64,000 bases of DNA from Luscinia megarhynchos (taxonomy: Eukaryota; Chordata; Aves; Passeriformes; Turdidae), in NCBI GenBank assembly GCA_034336665.1, contig CM067570.1, positions 21,218,502-21,282,501 on the forward strand, read 5' to 3'. The position numbers were made by a program, and so were the translations under genes. Positions 13,955 through 26,800 of this stretch are shown here, piece by piece (the first letter of the stretch is position 1; the number at the start of each line of letters is the position of its first letter). Under the pieces are notes generated by a model, which was not told the origin of the DNA, did no database searches, and saw nothing but the letters and a program-made list of their open reading frames with translations.

Positions 13955-14023
13955 GAAGCCCATGAGAGTTGGACTTGATGATTCTTGTGGGTTCCTTCAA
14001 ACTCAAGATATTCTATGGTTATG
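13955..14023 (+). mobile_element. CR1 LINE, short 3'-end fragment
   Basis: A short 5'-truncated CR1 tail is recognisable from GAGTTGGACTTGATGATTC, then GTGGGTTCCTTCAAACTCAA, then ATATTCTATGGTTATG. The terminal repeat is decayed to one clear unit. The left edge is approximate. Confidence 0.85.
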
Positions 14024-14984
14024 TCAGGATTAACATCCAAACTTATTAGCTGTCTTCCCATGTGGAACTATATCCCACAGCCATACTGAAAATCCAGTTT
14101 TAAATTTTTACTGTGTATTAAATGCCTACCTAAAAGCTCATACTTAGAAGTATAGAAGTTATACTGAAATCTTATTTGGAACCAGTATTAATGAAACAAT
14201 TTAGGATGATGTTGTAGTAACCTACAGAAATTCCAAAGTCTACCTAGGATTTCAGCAGTTCTAAACCTGTGTTTGTATTATCCTGAGAGTTTCATTTGAT
14301 CTCAAGATGCTTTGCCCATGTGAAAATTCAAACATTAAAAGTAAATGATGGTAAGATATGATCAAATTGTTTCACACAACATACTTCAGTTATAGTTTCC
14401 AATCTTTCAATTAATGGAGATTCTAAGGCCGTGTTATAGGGTTTAACTGCAGTATATATTTTCTTCTACCTGAAAAATGAAGACAAAATAATTGTCTGTA
14501 CACATCTACAAGATTTTGTATAATAATCTTGTATGCCCAAAAATATTTCAGTACCATGCAAACAAATCTCATTTATCAGATTGCAGTACAATACCCATAA
14601 TGATGCTTTAATTGTTCAGAAAAATAATATTAGTGTCATTGCAAGTCTATGAAATTACTGAAAGAGTCAATCAATATTTGATACAAATATTTTTAACTAC
14701 TGCTGTAACTCAAATTCCATTCTAAATTTTGCTTTGGAGACCATATATTTTTCCTATACTTGTTCAATGGTGTTCAAAAATAATTGAATTAGAATAAAAA
14801 GTTGTATGGAATTTATATTTCCTTCTGTGAGTATTCTGGAGTAGTTTTAAAAGATAATTTAGGTGGGTGAAATAAAAAAGAAAACACACTCTTATATCTT
14901 GATGAAAATTTTAAAAAAAGCTTTTGGTTTTTCTTTAAAAGATGAAGGTATGTACACAGAGTAAGAACATCCCTGATAGCTCAA

Positions 14985-15115
14985 TCTGTTCTGAGACAAT
15001 GTAAGAATTTGGTTACAACCTTGCCAATTAATTATGTTATTTGACACTTGGGACCAGCTGAAGTCTTGCTGATGTGATTAAACATTGTTTATCTGCTTTA
15101 TGGAAACATTTATGC
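14985..15115. promoter_or_regulatory. candidate regulatory block with FOX- and homeodomain-like sites
   Basis: The block contains CCAATTAATTATG, TGATTAAACATTGTTTATC (forkhead-like) and CTTTGACACTTGG-like text in a compact, repeat-free stretch. The motifs are common in AT-rich DNA, so support is weak. Confidence 0.2.
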
Positions 15116-15944
15116 TGAAGTACTTATAACGATTTCAGTTTAAAAATGATTGTTACATAAATTTGATAAGAGAAAACAAAAATGTGAAAATAATTTCATT
15201 CTTTAGACAACAAAAGAATCCACGTGCCACAATAGGCAGCCCATCTCATCTATATCTTCACAATTAATAAGAAAAAGGTCTCACTCCACGATCATTGTTT
15301 CATCTCTGTTGGTAGAAGTGCTTAGCAAGCACATTATAACCCATAGGTTTCCATTAGGCCAGCACAGAGCACCAGTAGTTTATAAATAACACAGATCCTG
15401 CAACTATAGCAGCCTGGAAAAAACTCACAGAACTGTTTTTTAAAGTGCCATTGAGTACAGGTTTTCCTTCACAAGTAACCCCTCAAAGTCGTGCTGCAGC
15501 AGCAGGGCAGGGTTGTTTTTACATCACCTTGCCACATCCCCAGCACAGTCAGTTCTCAGGTGGGATTGTCGTTCACGATTCCATCACTGCTGCTCAACCA
15601 AGGCAGCAGGAAAGTAGAAGTGTTACTTTCTTGTCATTCTTCCTGCTTACAGGTAACTACCACACTGCTCCTTCCTCTGAGTGTTGTTACCTGACAGAAG
15701 TAATTAGAACAAATAAAGAGAAGAATTTGTGTCTGGCTGCAGCAGCTAACCAGCCTTGACAGGATTCGCATGGGACCAAAGCAACACTTGGTGCCACTGG
15801 ACTATAGGCAGAAAGTAAAAGGTGGCTGAAGGGGAAAACAACAACATATAAACAAAAGGAATTTTTGCCTTTTAACCACTCAGGATAAAATAAAGTCTCT
15901 TTGTCATAGTCAGCTTATCACATTAAGCCTGAACTAATATTTTC

Positions 15945-16085
15945 TAATCATAGTGACCTCATCCTGCCAGAATGCCCCGGCCCCTAATCCTTGCTGTAAT
16001 GTTTTCTCATTAGCTGCTCAGCATTGGCCACACTGGTTGCAGCAGCTAAGCGCCGCCTCAGGCACCACTGGAATTAATTACCAGA
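15945..16085. promoter_or_regulatory. candidate regulatory block beside the CpG cluster
   Basis: TTGGCCACACTGG (NFI-like), TCATTAGCTG and GGAATTAATTACC (homeodomain-like) occur together with retained CpGs (AAGCGCCGCC), less than 100 bases before the CpG-rich cluster. It could be one regulatory unit with that cluster. Confidence 0.25.
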
Positions 16086-16159
16086 AGAAACACTGCTGTT
16101 TGGAATTGTCATCTTGAATTTATCACTTGCCACTTAATGTAACTCATCTGACCCAGCAG

Positions 16160-16390
16160 CTCCTCCGTGTTCCCCGGAGGTTGGGCCTGGCCCGCGGCTG
16201 CGATCCCGGCCTGTGGTCCCGGCCTGCTCCCAGTCCTGTGGGATTGCTGCTCCCAGTCCCATGGGATTGCTGCAATCCTGCCCTGCAGGCACAGCTCCAT
16301 AAATTGCCCCCAGCAAACTGCAGCTCCTGCCAGCCGAGCCCGAGGAGCGCTCGCCGGGAGCCGATCTGCGCAGCCAGCCCCGCTCAGAGA
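16160..16390. promoter_or_regulatory. small CpG-rich cluster
   Basis: About 15 CpG dinucleotides occur in 220 bases, in two clumps (16165-16225 and 16335-16385). They are separated by a CpG-free tandem duplication. The surrounding DNA is CpG-poor. It may be a small CpG island, an enhancer or an alternative first exon. I found no strong donor to orient it. Confidence 0.4.
16204..16272. repeat. short tandem duplications within the CpG cluster
   Basis: Two near-identical 23-base units (CTCCCAGTCC..GGGATTGCTG) lie back to back at 16227-16249 and 16250-16272, differing at two bases. Just upstream, TCCCGGCCTG occurs twice with a 13-base period (16204 and 16217). This is a local slippage-type expansion. 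Confidence 0.8.
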
Positions 16391-17799
16391 CAGATCCTCA
16401 TCGCCTGAATGGCACACAACCGCTTGTTTCACTCGTGCTCCGTTCTCAAAAAGTAATCAAAGTCGCTCTTCATATATATATACATCAAAAAACAGCTGCA
16501 GGAGAGCTCACAGAACTGGACCTGTAGCATTTTCTCCCAAGTGGTGAACAAGTTGCACATTGAGGCAGGATAGAAGTCAGTACACAGGTATGAACTGCCT
16601 CTGCATCCCTACCCCCACCATACAGTTTCCATGTGCCTCAAGACGAAGGATCTTTCTATGGTTTGCATCTTTAAAGTCCATGATAAATGCATTCTTTTGC
16701 TTAAGGTGAAAACATTTATCCAGTACAAAATACAAATTTTGCTGTGTGCACGCTCTCATCCCCAAGCCTAAGTTTTATTTGTGAAGAACTTGTAATTTCC
16801 ATTGACTCATTTCACTTCTGACAAAAAATGAATAGCCAGAGGACCCAAATTTCTGCTCAAAGCTGTATGTTTGCAAGCTCCATTGAAATACTTAACTTCA
16901 TAAAAGATGTAATTCTACTATTGTTGAAAACAGGGATGACTCAGTGTAATAAGCCAAAACTATTCTACAGATAACATAAATATTAAAAATTTTCCTTTTA
17001 GTAGGCTTCCAGCAATAACAATTCTGAACACGTTTCCTAGGAAAAAAGGTTTCCTCTTGTTACCACCCTGTATACTCATCACAGTAAACTTAGAGAGATG
17101 TATAATGTGATATAAACATTAATAGTTTCACAATTGTGTTTTAGGAAAGACTATTTATAGAGAAAACACAAAATGCCTCCCAAAAGTACACTTAGACGTA
17201 AGCCACCATAATCTTCTTGCTCATGCAGCAGGAAATCTAATACACCAGCTCAATAAACCTGTAGGAAACAAAGGTTTTATGTAGCATTAAGAGTCACAAT
17301 ATTAAAATACCACATATTACATTAAACTACTCTTACAACACTCATTTTAAGAGCCAAGAAAATTAAGTGCCAGTTTGAGAGTAATAATATCTGAACATGC
17401 AGAAAGAGACTAGAGAAGCCCAAAAGCAAGAGGACCCCTCATGATATATTTGACGCTTGTGTCAGATCCAAATATTTGACAGTATTGACACTCTGGGTTA
17501 TCACCAGAAAATATTGCCCCAACACAGTAGTATTCCCTAGGATGTGTTGAAAAATGTAAATTCTCATCAGCTGACTTAAAGATGTTATTTCAAAATGTAC
17601 ACTTTACCCTCTTTATTATTAAGAACAATAAAGTCATCATTATCATTGATGTGTCAGTCAAAATTCATGTTTAAAAATAGGTGTATGAGAAAATACATAT
17701 ATGGACTTGTGAGATGACATTAAACAGGGTATAGAGATCACTGACCTTGTGGTGGAATAATCTAGACAATTCGTGATTTAGTAATTATGTTCTTTCACA

Positions 17800-17819
17800 A
17801 AAATAATAATTATTATTTT
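17800..17819. repeat. 20-bp perfect AT-only palindrome
   Basis: AAAATAATAA followed by TTATTATTTT forms a perfect palindrome with no loop. It is made only of A and T, so chance is a reasonable explanation. Confidence 0.6.
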
Positions 17820-20800
17820 ATTAAGGTGTTTAAGTATTGCCCTGGTAACTACTCCTCAGATTTTCAGTATAGGCCATGTTTTGTAGGGTTCAACTCCTGG
17901 ACACGTGACTCTAGAACTAAAGATAAGACCAAGAACTAAGAATCTCTTAAATTTCCCATTCCCAGAATCCAAAAGTCTTTGCTTCACTTCCACTTAGCAG
18001 CAAAAGATATAATCTGTTAGCAGTTTCTATTTTTTAGATACCACAAAAAGTCTAACACGGCTTTTGCATTTGTTTTTAAGTTCACAACTGGATACTTGGT
18101 AGGTTAGGTTTGAGGAAAATCATTGGATGGAGAAGAAAAGAATGTTTTCCAGCCATTCATACTTTGTAAATGCTTGCTGGACGGACAGAGTTTGGAATGT
18201 TTTGGTAAAGTGGATTAATAGATGACGGATTAGTGTGGTGACCAAGATATGTTTATCATATAATTCACACTTGCATATATTGTTTGTGCATTTACCTAGT
18301 TATAACAGCTCCTTCCAATCCATGCAAGTAAGTGGAAAGCAATATTATTTTTATCAAGTCGTAGGAAGACTTCAAACCCTTTAAGGAGGATGAAACAATT
18401 TTTTTTTAAATAGAATATCCAATTGCAACTCCAAGCAAAACTTAAATACATCACTGACTAGTACAGTCCTCACAGTATCTTGTATAACTATTCTGATCCT
18501 ATATTTATATCACACATCTGGGAAAATGACCTTAGGCATGCATTAGTGGAACATAAGTGTTTATTTCACCCTATTCTTTAATTATAAAAATCCATATTAT
18601 AAACTGGAGGAAGCACCAGCTGGCATAAAAAAGATTTCTTACGAGAGTAAAGTATCTCTAAAAGCAAATTGTGTCTATTTGGTTTTGGGAGACTGAGTTT
18701 ATGCAAGCAATTGTCATGCAAGCAGAGTTGGGAGTAATAATGTGGCCTTTAATGACGGAATGATGGACCTGCCAAACACTAGCTCCTGCCATAGACTGCT
18801 TGTATTTCCCTGCACAAAGATGCCCATCTGGGAGTTATTAACATATTCTCGTCAATTCAGAACCTGCTTTAACATAATCCATATTTGCTGGAGAAAGTCC
18901 AACATCAGCCGGAGAACAGTGGACACGTGATCTGATGACACATTTCAAGCAGCACACATAAAGCATGCTTGGGCAGCTAAGCAATTCAGAAATGCAAATA
19001 GCAAAAACATTTCTCTTCCGAGATAAAAAGGACAAATCCCTTCTGGCATAACATCTTCTACACTTTTGATACTGAATGGAAACAACAGAAGTAGGAAAGG
19101 GACAGGTAGGAGCCTTTTTCATTTCATTCCAAGCACACTGACACAGCCTTGCACAGACGCTGCTGTTTTCGATGCCCAGTGAATGCTCTGCTGCATGGGG
19201 GCAGTGAGAGAGAATACAAATTCTCCTATACCAGCAGTATCTTGTTTGCATGGCACTTATGAAAGTGAGCATTATTTATTTAAAGGGACCAGAACTCACC
19301 CTCAAAGAAACCCTTCATTAGAAAATTATGTGGTCCTACAGGTCAGTCTATTCTTGGAAGCTGATGTTTTCATAGAATTAGGATTTCATTGTTCTTTTAT
19401 AATTTGGGGTAACTCACTATGCATAAAATTTTCTGAGTTTTGATATTTATTTTAAGGTCTACACTGGTCCTTCTGAGGCCTCACTACATTATCAAAACTT
19501 CAGTGCCAATGGGACACTGTGGAAGTGCCAGCACTCCCAGAGGGCTTGGCCCAGCACTCGGATGAGTATTCCAGAAGGATGACACCTAAAAACTACACCC
19601 CTTTTTAAACCATCAACTCAGTGGAATGTGATGCATACTGATTTCAGTTTCTGAATGGATAAAACTCCAGAAACCATTTTTCCTCCTTTATCATCCAGTC
19701 TTACTCAATTTTGTCATTTTTGGTGTTCAAACTAATATTGCTTATGACCTTTAAAGACCTTCAGGGAGATATCCCATTTCCCATCACCCAGCCACTATGG
19801 ATTGATTCCAACACGTCTGCAAGTTACAAAAGGATACTGTAAACAATAGCTTCCCATTAAACTTCAGTTAAACATTAGGACTGCTGTCCAAAGATCATAG
19901 TTAAAGATAACTGAAGTGTTACTATATTCCTTTGTGTAGCTCAGTCATGACCCTAATTAATGTGTCTAGTTTAGACATGTATCTCTTTAAGTAATGGGTG
20001 GTTTGTTTGGACAATTAGGCAGAGTTGACAAGGAAATTTTCCATCAAACTGGGTCATAAAAAGTACATTATTCAGCATTATTATGAGTAAAACACTATTT
20101 ATTACCCGAACTTTACAATACACCATTATCAATCATTACCTGTCATTAAGGTATGTTAACATGAGATCAAAGAGACAAAGCCAACTTAAACAAACAGGGG
20201 TGCAGAGAAGGCTTTTAGACTTGCTTATTTAAATTGAAACAAGTGTAGCTGAGTCCATTGATCAGCTAGAATTTCCTTTCAACTGAAGATGCAAATCAGG
20301 TAATCACTGCAATCTCAGAGCAGCCCTTACTCCTTGACAGAGATCACAGCTGTGCTCTTTCCAAGACAGAGGTGGCTGGATGCACCCATTGCAAATAGGA
20401 GAAAATCCCGTAGGGGTTTCTGGCTGCTAGTTTAGATTCACTCTCACATTAACTCTCACCTATGCTACTATTTGACCATTCACTAAAAACAAAAAAATAA
20501 TCTAAAACAGAGGGAGGCCCCTGATTTTAAGGAATTGATATCTTCCAGAAAGGCTGAATCACTGATTCAGCAAGCTGTTCCAGGCCCATAAGCCAAGTTC
20601 TTTAGCTATTTTCTTAGCAGCAACACCCCAGTGTCTGAGACGTGGGACTGGATTCCCATTGTCCTAAAAGCCTTGCAACACCCTCAAATGCAAACACTCA
20701 GTACATTTTGTGTCAAACAGAGAAAGGCCTACAAGAGTCCTCTCGTCACACCCTGTGCCACAGATCTCAGCAGCCATCCTGAAAATCAGGAAATGATCCC

Positions 20801-23800
20801 TGAAATCCCCACCCTGTTGTGTATTGAGTAGTATCTGCTCTATGAGCAACATTCCATTAAACTGATGCAATATTTCCTTGAAGCTAATACCGCATGTAAA
20901 GCATTGGGCAAGGTTTTCACTCAAAATAACAGATTTTAGATGTGTGAGCATGTTTGGATTTTTTCCAGCTACACTATCTAACAGTCTTGCTGCAGTCTGC
21001 AATTTTATTCTGCCCTGCAAGATTCAATCAATGTTCCAGAGAGCTGAGAAGGACAAAACTAGAAGTCTCAAACTATTTCTGAGCAACCAACTCTATGCCA
21101 AATCTTTCTGAAATTTTTGAACCATTTAAAATCTTTGTTCTTCAGCACACAGCTGATCACCTTTTTTGTTTTCCAGATAAAATTATAAGTCACACATCAA
21201 TCCTCACTTCCACAGAAATATTCCCATCAAAAATAAGTGCCATATCAAAGGCATCCATATCATACTCTAATTTCTTCTATTGATCACAACTTCTATACTA
21301 TGATAGAGCCAAACATTTAGAAATAATTGGAAACTATTCTAATGTTTCCTCTGACACTATATGTAACTGGAAGGCTATGCCAAAAAAATGGCAAAGAATG
21401 TGTCAGAAATTCAGTTTCAGAAGGGAAATGAGGAATAGACAGGCAGAAAAAGGATATATAGCCCAAATTTGTCAAAGTAAATAACACTGGGGCCAATTTC
21501 AAACCTTCCCAATGCAAACAGAATAGGTAGTAAGGCCAAATACGACTCACTCAAGTAGTGAGCAAGAGTTCTGAGGTAGAAAAATAATTGTAAGAGAAAA
21601 AATTAATTGTAGCTCACACTTTTCTAATTAATTATGGTATTTTCGGGGGTTTTTAATACTATTAGGGGGCTCCATTAACATCTTATAAATATTCTAAGAA
21701 AACAAATCCTGCAAGCATCTGCTATTGGTGATGGCACTACCTCTGTTGTCAGAAAAGCTGCTCATTCTCCCACATTCCACTTTTAGAAACAATTTCATTG
21801 AAAACAACCCTCAAAATTAGTGCATTTTCCTTTCATTCTCCTATCTTTTTTTTTTGGTGTAGCTGTTATGTTGCTTTAGTCAACCTGGTCTATTGCACTG
21901 CATATCACTACATGATTTTACCTTTTACAGCTCATTTTTAATTGCTTATCATTGCTACCTTTCATGTAAAGAGACAGGGCTCTGCCACTCTTACTAATTA
22001 TCCAAATCACTAGTCACTGTTTGCATGTGTGTGGCCTTGCCTAAAGCTTTTAACCACAAGTTATGTCACTAAATCAAAGCAAGTTGGAGGTGTCTCTGCT
22101 GTAGTGATAAACTAATAAAGGTTACATGACATGTCTTTTAGGCCTTTGGAAGTATTGTTTCTAGGATTACAGCACTCAAATACTATGAATAATTTGGTGG
22201 AGGCAGGGAAGGCTGGAAGGTTATCCCATGCTGTGGGTCAGTGCACTGCTGTCCCACTGAGCTCCAGCCACAACAGCTCTGCATTGACTCAGCCTCAAAC
22301 ACCTTTGGTGACAAAGCCCACCACAGTGAGGGCATCCCCTTAATGCCTGCCTCAGGACAGCTCCAGCTTCAACATCTGTGATGGGGAACACTCTGGAGAT
22401 CTTCATCCTATTCACACTCACCACGGTCTGCCTCTTTCCTCACACACTTCAACTTACTCTGACTCTTGGGAATTTTAGTGTTAATTAACAATATCCCATT
22501 TATTAAATGAAGTAGGGAGATCCAAAATTGAGAAAAAGCTGACATGTCCCTCCTTGTTAAGGCATGGTGGCAGTGTGTGTGGGCACATGGGCACTTTTGC
22601 CACTTCCTGCTCTTGAGCAGGATCATAGGGATGCAGCCAATGTGCCATGGCAATCACACCTTTTTTTCTGAATGGATACACCTTGCTCTCTCTCACATAC
22701 ACATCCACTTCCTCTGTATAGCATCTTACCCTTTATCTTCCACTCTAAAACCATCAAAATGAGAACTAAGGGATTAGCTGTACATGTCTCAAACTTTTCC
22801 CTTAGCCTTCTCAATTGCAATCACATAGGAAGCAGGGTAGGATTTTATTTTTTTTCTTTTCAGATTTTCTCATTATTTTCCTCAAAAATACTAAGAACTC
22901 CTAAAGTAAGTCACTGTACCACGAGAGAAGGAAAAAGGAAGAGAAAGCCTCTCCCAGTAGACTGAGGAGGCTCATGGAGCAATAATCTGATATATGAGGT
23001 TACCTGCACTCATTTCTGACTCTCCAGTTTCCCTTTTTATAAATCAGTCCCTGAGGTAAGACTAAAAGGTAGTTTATGCTGCTCCATTCTCTGGTCTCCC
23101 TAAATCATTAACACAAAATGGTTCATCTGTGGCATTGCAGGTGGAGCTGCTTGTTCTGGAAAAGACACTTGGCTGGAATAGCAATGGCAGAAAGAGCAAT
23201 TTTCACTTTATAGCCCCAGCTTAGGCCCACATGGTCCAGACTAGAGTGCACACATGGGCCAGTTGATAAGCTTGGCTTATCTGACAATGCTCTCCACCCT
23301 CAGCCCTACAAACCTGGCCCACAGCAGAGTTCAGACAGGCCACTCTGCTCCTACAGAATATCTTAACTTGGATGAATCTGCTTTTGCCTTTCACAAGAAT
23401 ACGTTAAAAGAAAAAAAAAATATCTTTGATTGGTACTAAATGAAACAATTACTGAAATTTCAGTTAAAAACAAAATTAAATTCATTTGATTAGGTCACAT
23501 TTTCCTGTGTTCCTCCGGGTTTTTTTTGTTGTTGTTGGTTTTGGTTTTTTTAATATTGGTTAGTAATTTTACATCCTAGCAGGAAAACATTAAATACTTA
23601 TCATACCACTGTTACAATGAAAATATTTAGGTTTTATAACATCTCTCCAGAGACAGAGATTTAATACTCTACAGATAGGTTAATTTAGCATAAAATAGTG
23701 TAATATCTTCCTTATTTCTGTTCATGCATTTTCAAGCTGATACCAGACCTAGAAGTCACACATCACAATAGTCATCACTCATAAATTTCACTAAGAAAAA

Positions 23801-26800
23801 CAAAAACCTTCCAGCTCCTGTTGACACCCATTTGTCAGCTCTGCACTATCTCAAATGTCTGTACAATGAAAACAAGAGCAACCAGTTATGGCCCTCTGAA
23901 TTGCCATCACACAGAATTCATTCAGGTAACCACACAATCTCTGTTTCACAATTTTGCTAGAATTACACTCGTCCAAATGGGGTCTACAAATTTCTTTCTT
24001 TGGAGAAGGTCTTTGATAGAATTCAGAGGAAGTTTTTTCTGAATCAAGAGAAAATTTTCAGAGCAGTTTGCCTACACTTCATGGTTATGAGTGCCAGCAG
24101 AAGCATGCTCAGAGGCTCTCAAAGGGGGAAGCCTCCCCCAGACATCCCACCAGCATGAGCTGGCTGCTGGCACAGGGTGGGCTCATCAGGGCTGCTCAGC
24201 CACTGCTTGCTCTGACACAGCTCTTCAAAACAAGACCCAGAAGGTTCAAAGAACGTGGTCTTCAGTTATTATGAGCATCAATCAGCTTCATGCGGCCACA
24301 TATTCCTCTTTCAAAGGGATTAACGCCGGGCAAAGCCCCTGTAAGAGCACTAAAATCCCTCTGCAGCAGCTCTAAAGTTGGTAGGAATTGTGTGCCTCTT
24401 CTCTCATGGCAGGTCACTCACAAGACTGAGCAGGCCTAAATCCTAATCTAGTTTGCAATGGAAATATTGTGTGAAGCATACAGGATCTGGCCTCAGGGTG
24501 GGCTGGTAAAAAAAAAACAAACAAAAACCAGGTCACTACCCCATTAATCCTTATTACAGGTGTTACCGAGGAAACCTTTCTCTGATATTTGCATTTCTGT
24601 GTTTTCCCTTGTCCTTGGATCAACTTAGTTTTTGACTTTCAGCAGCTGTGAAAAGGTAACCCAGTTTCCTTTCATTTCACAAAGGAAAAAAAAAAAGTTA
24701 TACAACTGACCCAATCTTCTGTTAGAGTAATGAGAAAATCATGTTGTGATGTTGGTGGGTTTTTTGTTAAATCACAGCCTTTGCTATTCACTAACAATCA
24801 AGTGCTGAAGAGCCAATAATTTCCAAAAGGAAATGTAAACAACTTTCTCTGAGGAAGGACTGCATACAGTAAGCTGGAGCCTCCTTCAAGTTAATTGCAA
24901 CACAGTTCACTAATGAAAGTTTCCATCTATTAAATCTTAACAGGCATAACAATAAAAATGGCGCCAAGCTCTCTCTCCTGCCTAGGAATGCCCCAGACAG
25001 CATCTGCAGAGACTTTCACACTTATTGTCTTTGCAGGGATAAGCTATTATCCCTAAGCAGCAATGGCAACATACAGCTACCTTCACACCAGTTATGCTGT
25101 TGTCAAATTAAGTTGAGTGCTGTAGCTGGCTGCAGGAAAGATCATAGCAGTAGTACCTGATTCTTGCCTGCCTGCAGCAGATCCAACCCAAAGTGCTCTG
25201 AAGTCAACAGGAATTACCTTCCTTTGCTTTCACAAAGTTCAAGACTACAGTCAGGATGGGCAAGGACATGACCTGCACTTCTGCCAAGACCTGCGCTTGC
25301 TTTAGAGGCAAAAAATTTAAATTCTACCACTTCACACCTGTTTAAAAGAGAACACACAGTACATCTCTCCTGGCACGCAGCATCTTGCAGGAACCACCTT
25401 TCCTTGTTTGTGCTCTGGTAGAACATCGTGATCCACTACTGCTCTCTTAATCTTACACTTAATTTCCTCTCACCAATGCATGTAGCTGCTCAGACTCTTG
25501 ACTGACACCTGTGCTTCTCATCTGCAAGAGTTATCCAAAATCATCTGCTGGCTCACATCAATGCGTTTTTAAGCCTTGCTTATCTGCCACCTCCTCCATG
25601 TTCTCAGCTGTCCTTTGCTCCTTATCGACAAAGCAGTGTGACCCAGAACATGTGGATTCATTCACTCCTAAATACTTTAATGACTGTTTTATAAAAGAGT
25701 AAAAAAATTCTCTGTGTCCTGGTTGACTTGAAACTTGCTGTCCAGAGAGGACAAAACATCCTATAGCTCTTATCCTCTGTTCAGTAAGACTATTGAAATT
25801 CTATGTGAAAGGCTTTTTAAAAGCTGTTCTAAACTATTTAGTTTCCTACTGAAAATAGAAATCTGCAACTCAATGTCAATTTTTCATTTAAGAGGAATGA
25901 CAAAAAACTTGGCTTGCAGCAACAGCTTATTAATATTAGCAAAAATATAAATGATCAGCTACATCTTTCCTATGTATGAAGTAATCCTAGAGTAATTGCA
26001 TGCCATAGATATGAAGCTGAACTGTTCTTGAAAAGGAAGTAATTGCAGGAAGGAGGGCTGGAGCTAGAGAGTGGAAAAAAATCCTGTACTAATTTTATTT
26101 TAGTAACAGATTCTACCATCAGATGCCTTGAAATAGCTTTTATATTCTTACAGAGATGTGGAAGAAGTATATGCTGATCTCATACTCCTGAGAATTTCTC
26201 TGGAAGCATTTTGTTGAACAAGTCTTGGCAGCCTATCAGCATCTCAGTTCAGGGCCAAACACTGAGATGAACTATTAACAGTTCACTAATAAGTTCTGGA
26301 TCTAGCAAGCACTTCCTATGGAAAGTTATAGTGCCATCCACATAACAGATAAAGCACTCGAAATCTGGGAGCCATTAACTGACCTGTCTATTCCAAGTAC
26401 AAGTCCTAAAGTGATTTCCAAGGTTGTGCACCTCTAAGATTAGTCCAGGCAATCTGTACATAAATGTTATATACTAGCATGACACTGAATCACCTATAAC
26501 ATTAGAGTATTCTCTTGGCAAGAGAGGTACGGAGTCAGCTCCAGTCCACACAAGTTCAAAGTGAATCATCCTCTGCCTAAATCCCTTCCCTTGAAGGGGA
26601 TGTGCAATCAGATTATGGTAGAGTGGAGCTTTTTCCCTTTCAAAGGTCAGCATCAACTTTTTCTCTTTCCACATGAAATTAACTGTTGCTGGTGAGTATC
26701 ATGGACCAAGCAAACTTTGCAGACACCTGGCTCACAAGGAGCCAAGTTGAGAAGCAGGCATAGCAAAGCACTCAGCTCCTGCTGCAAGGCTTCTGTGAGA

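Noticed and set aside
18838..19272. 144-codon minus frame with many Cys
   Set aside because: Cysteine spacing fits no known family, and there are no supporting splice sites. It is probably chance in a locally stop-poor stretch.
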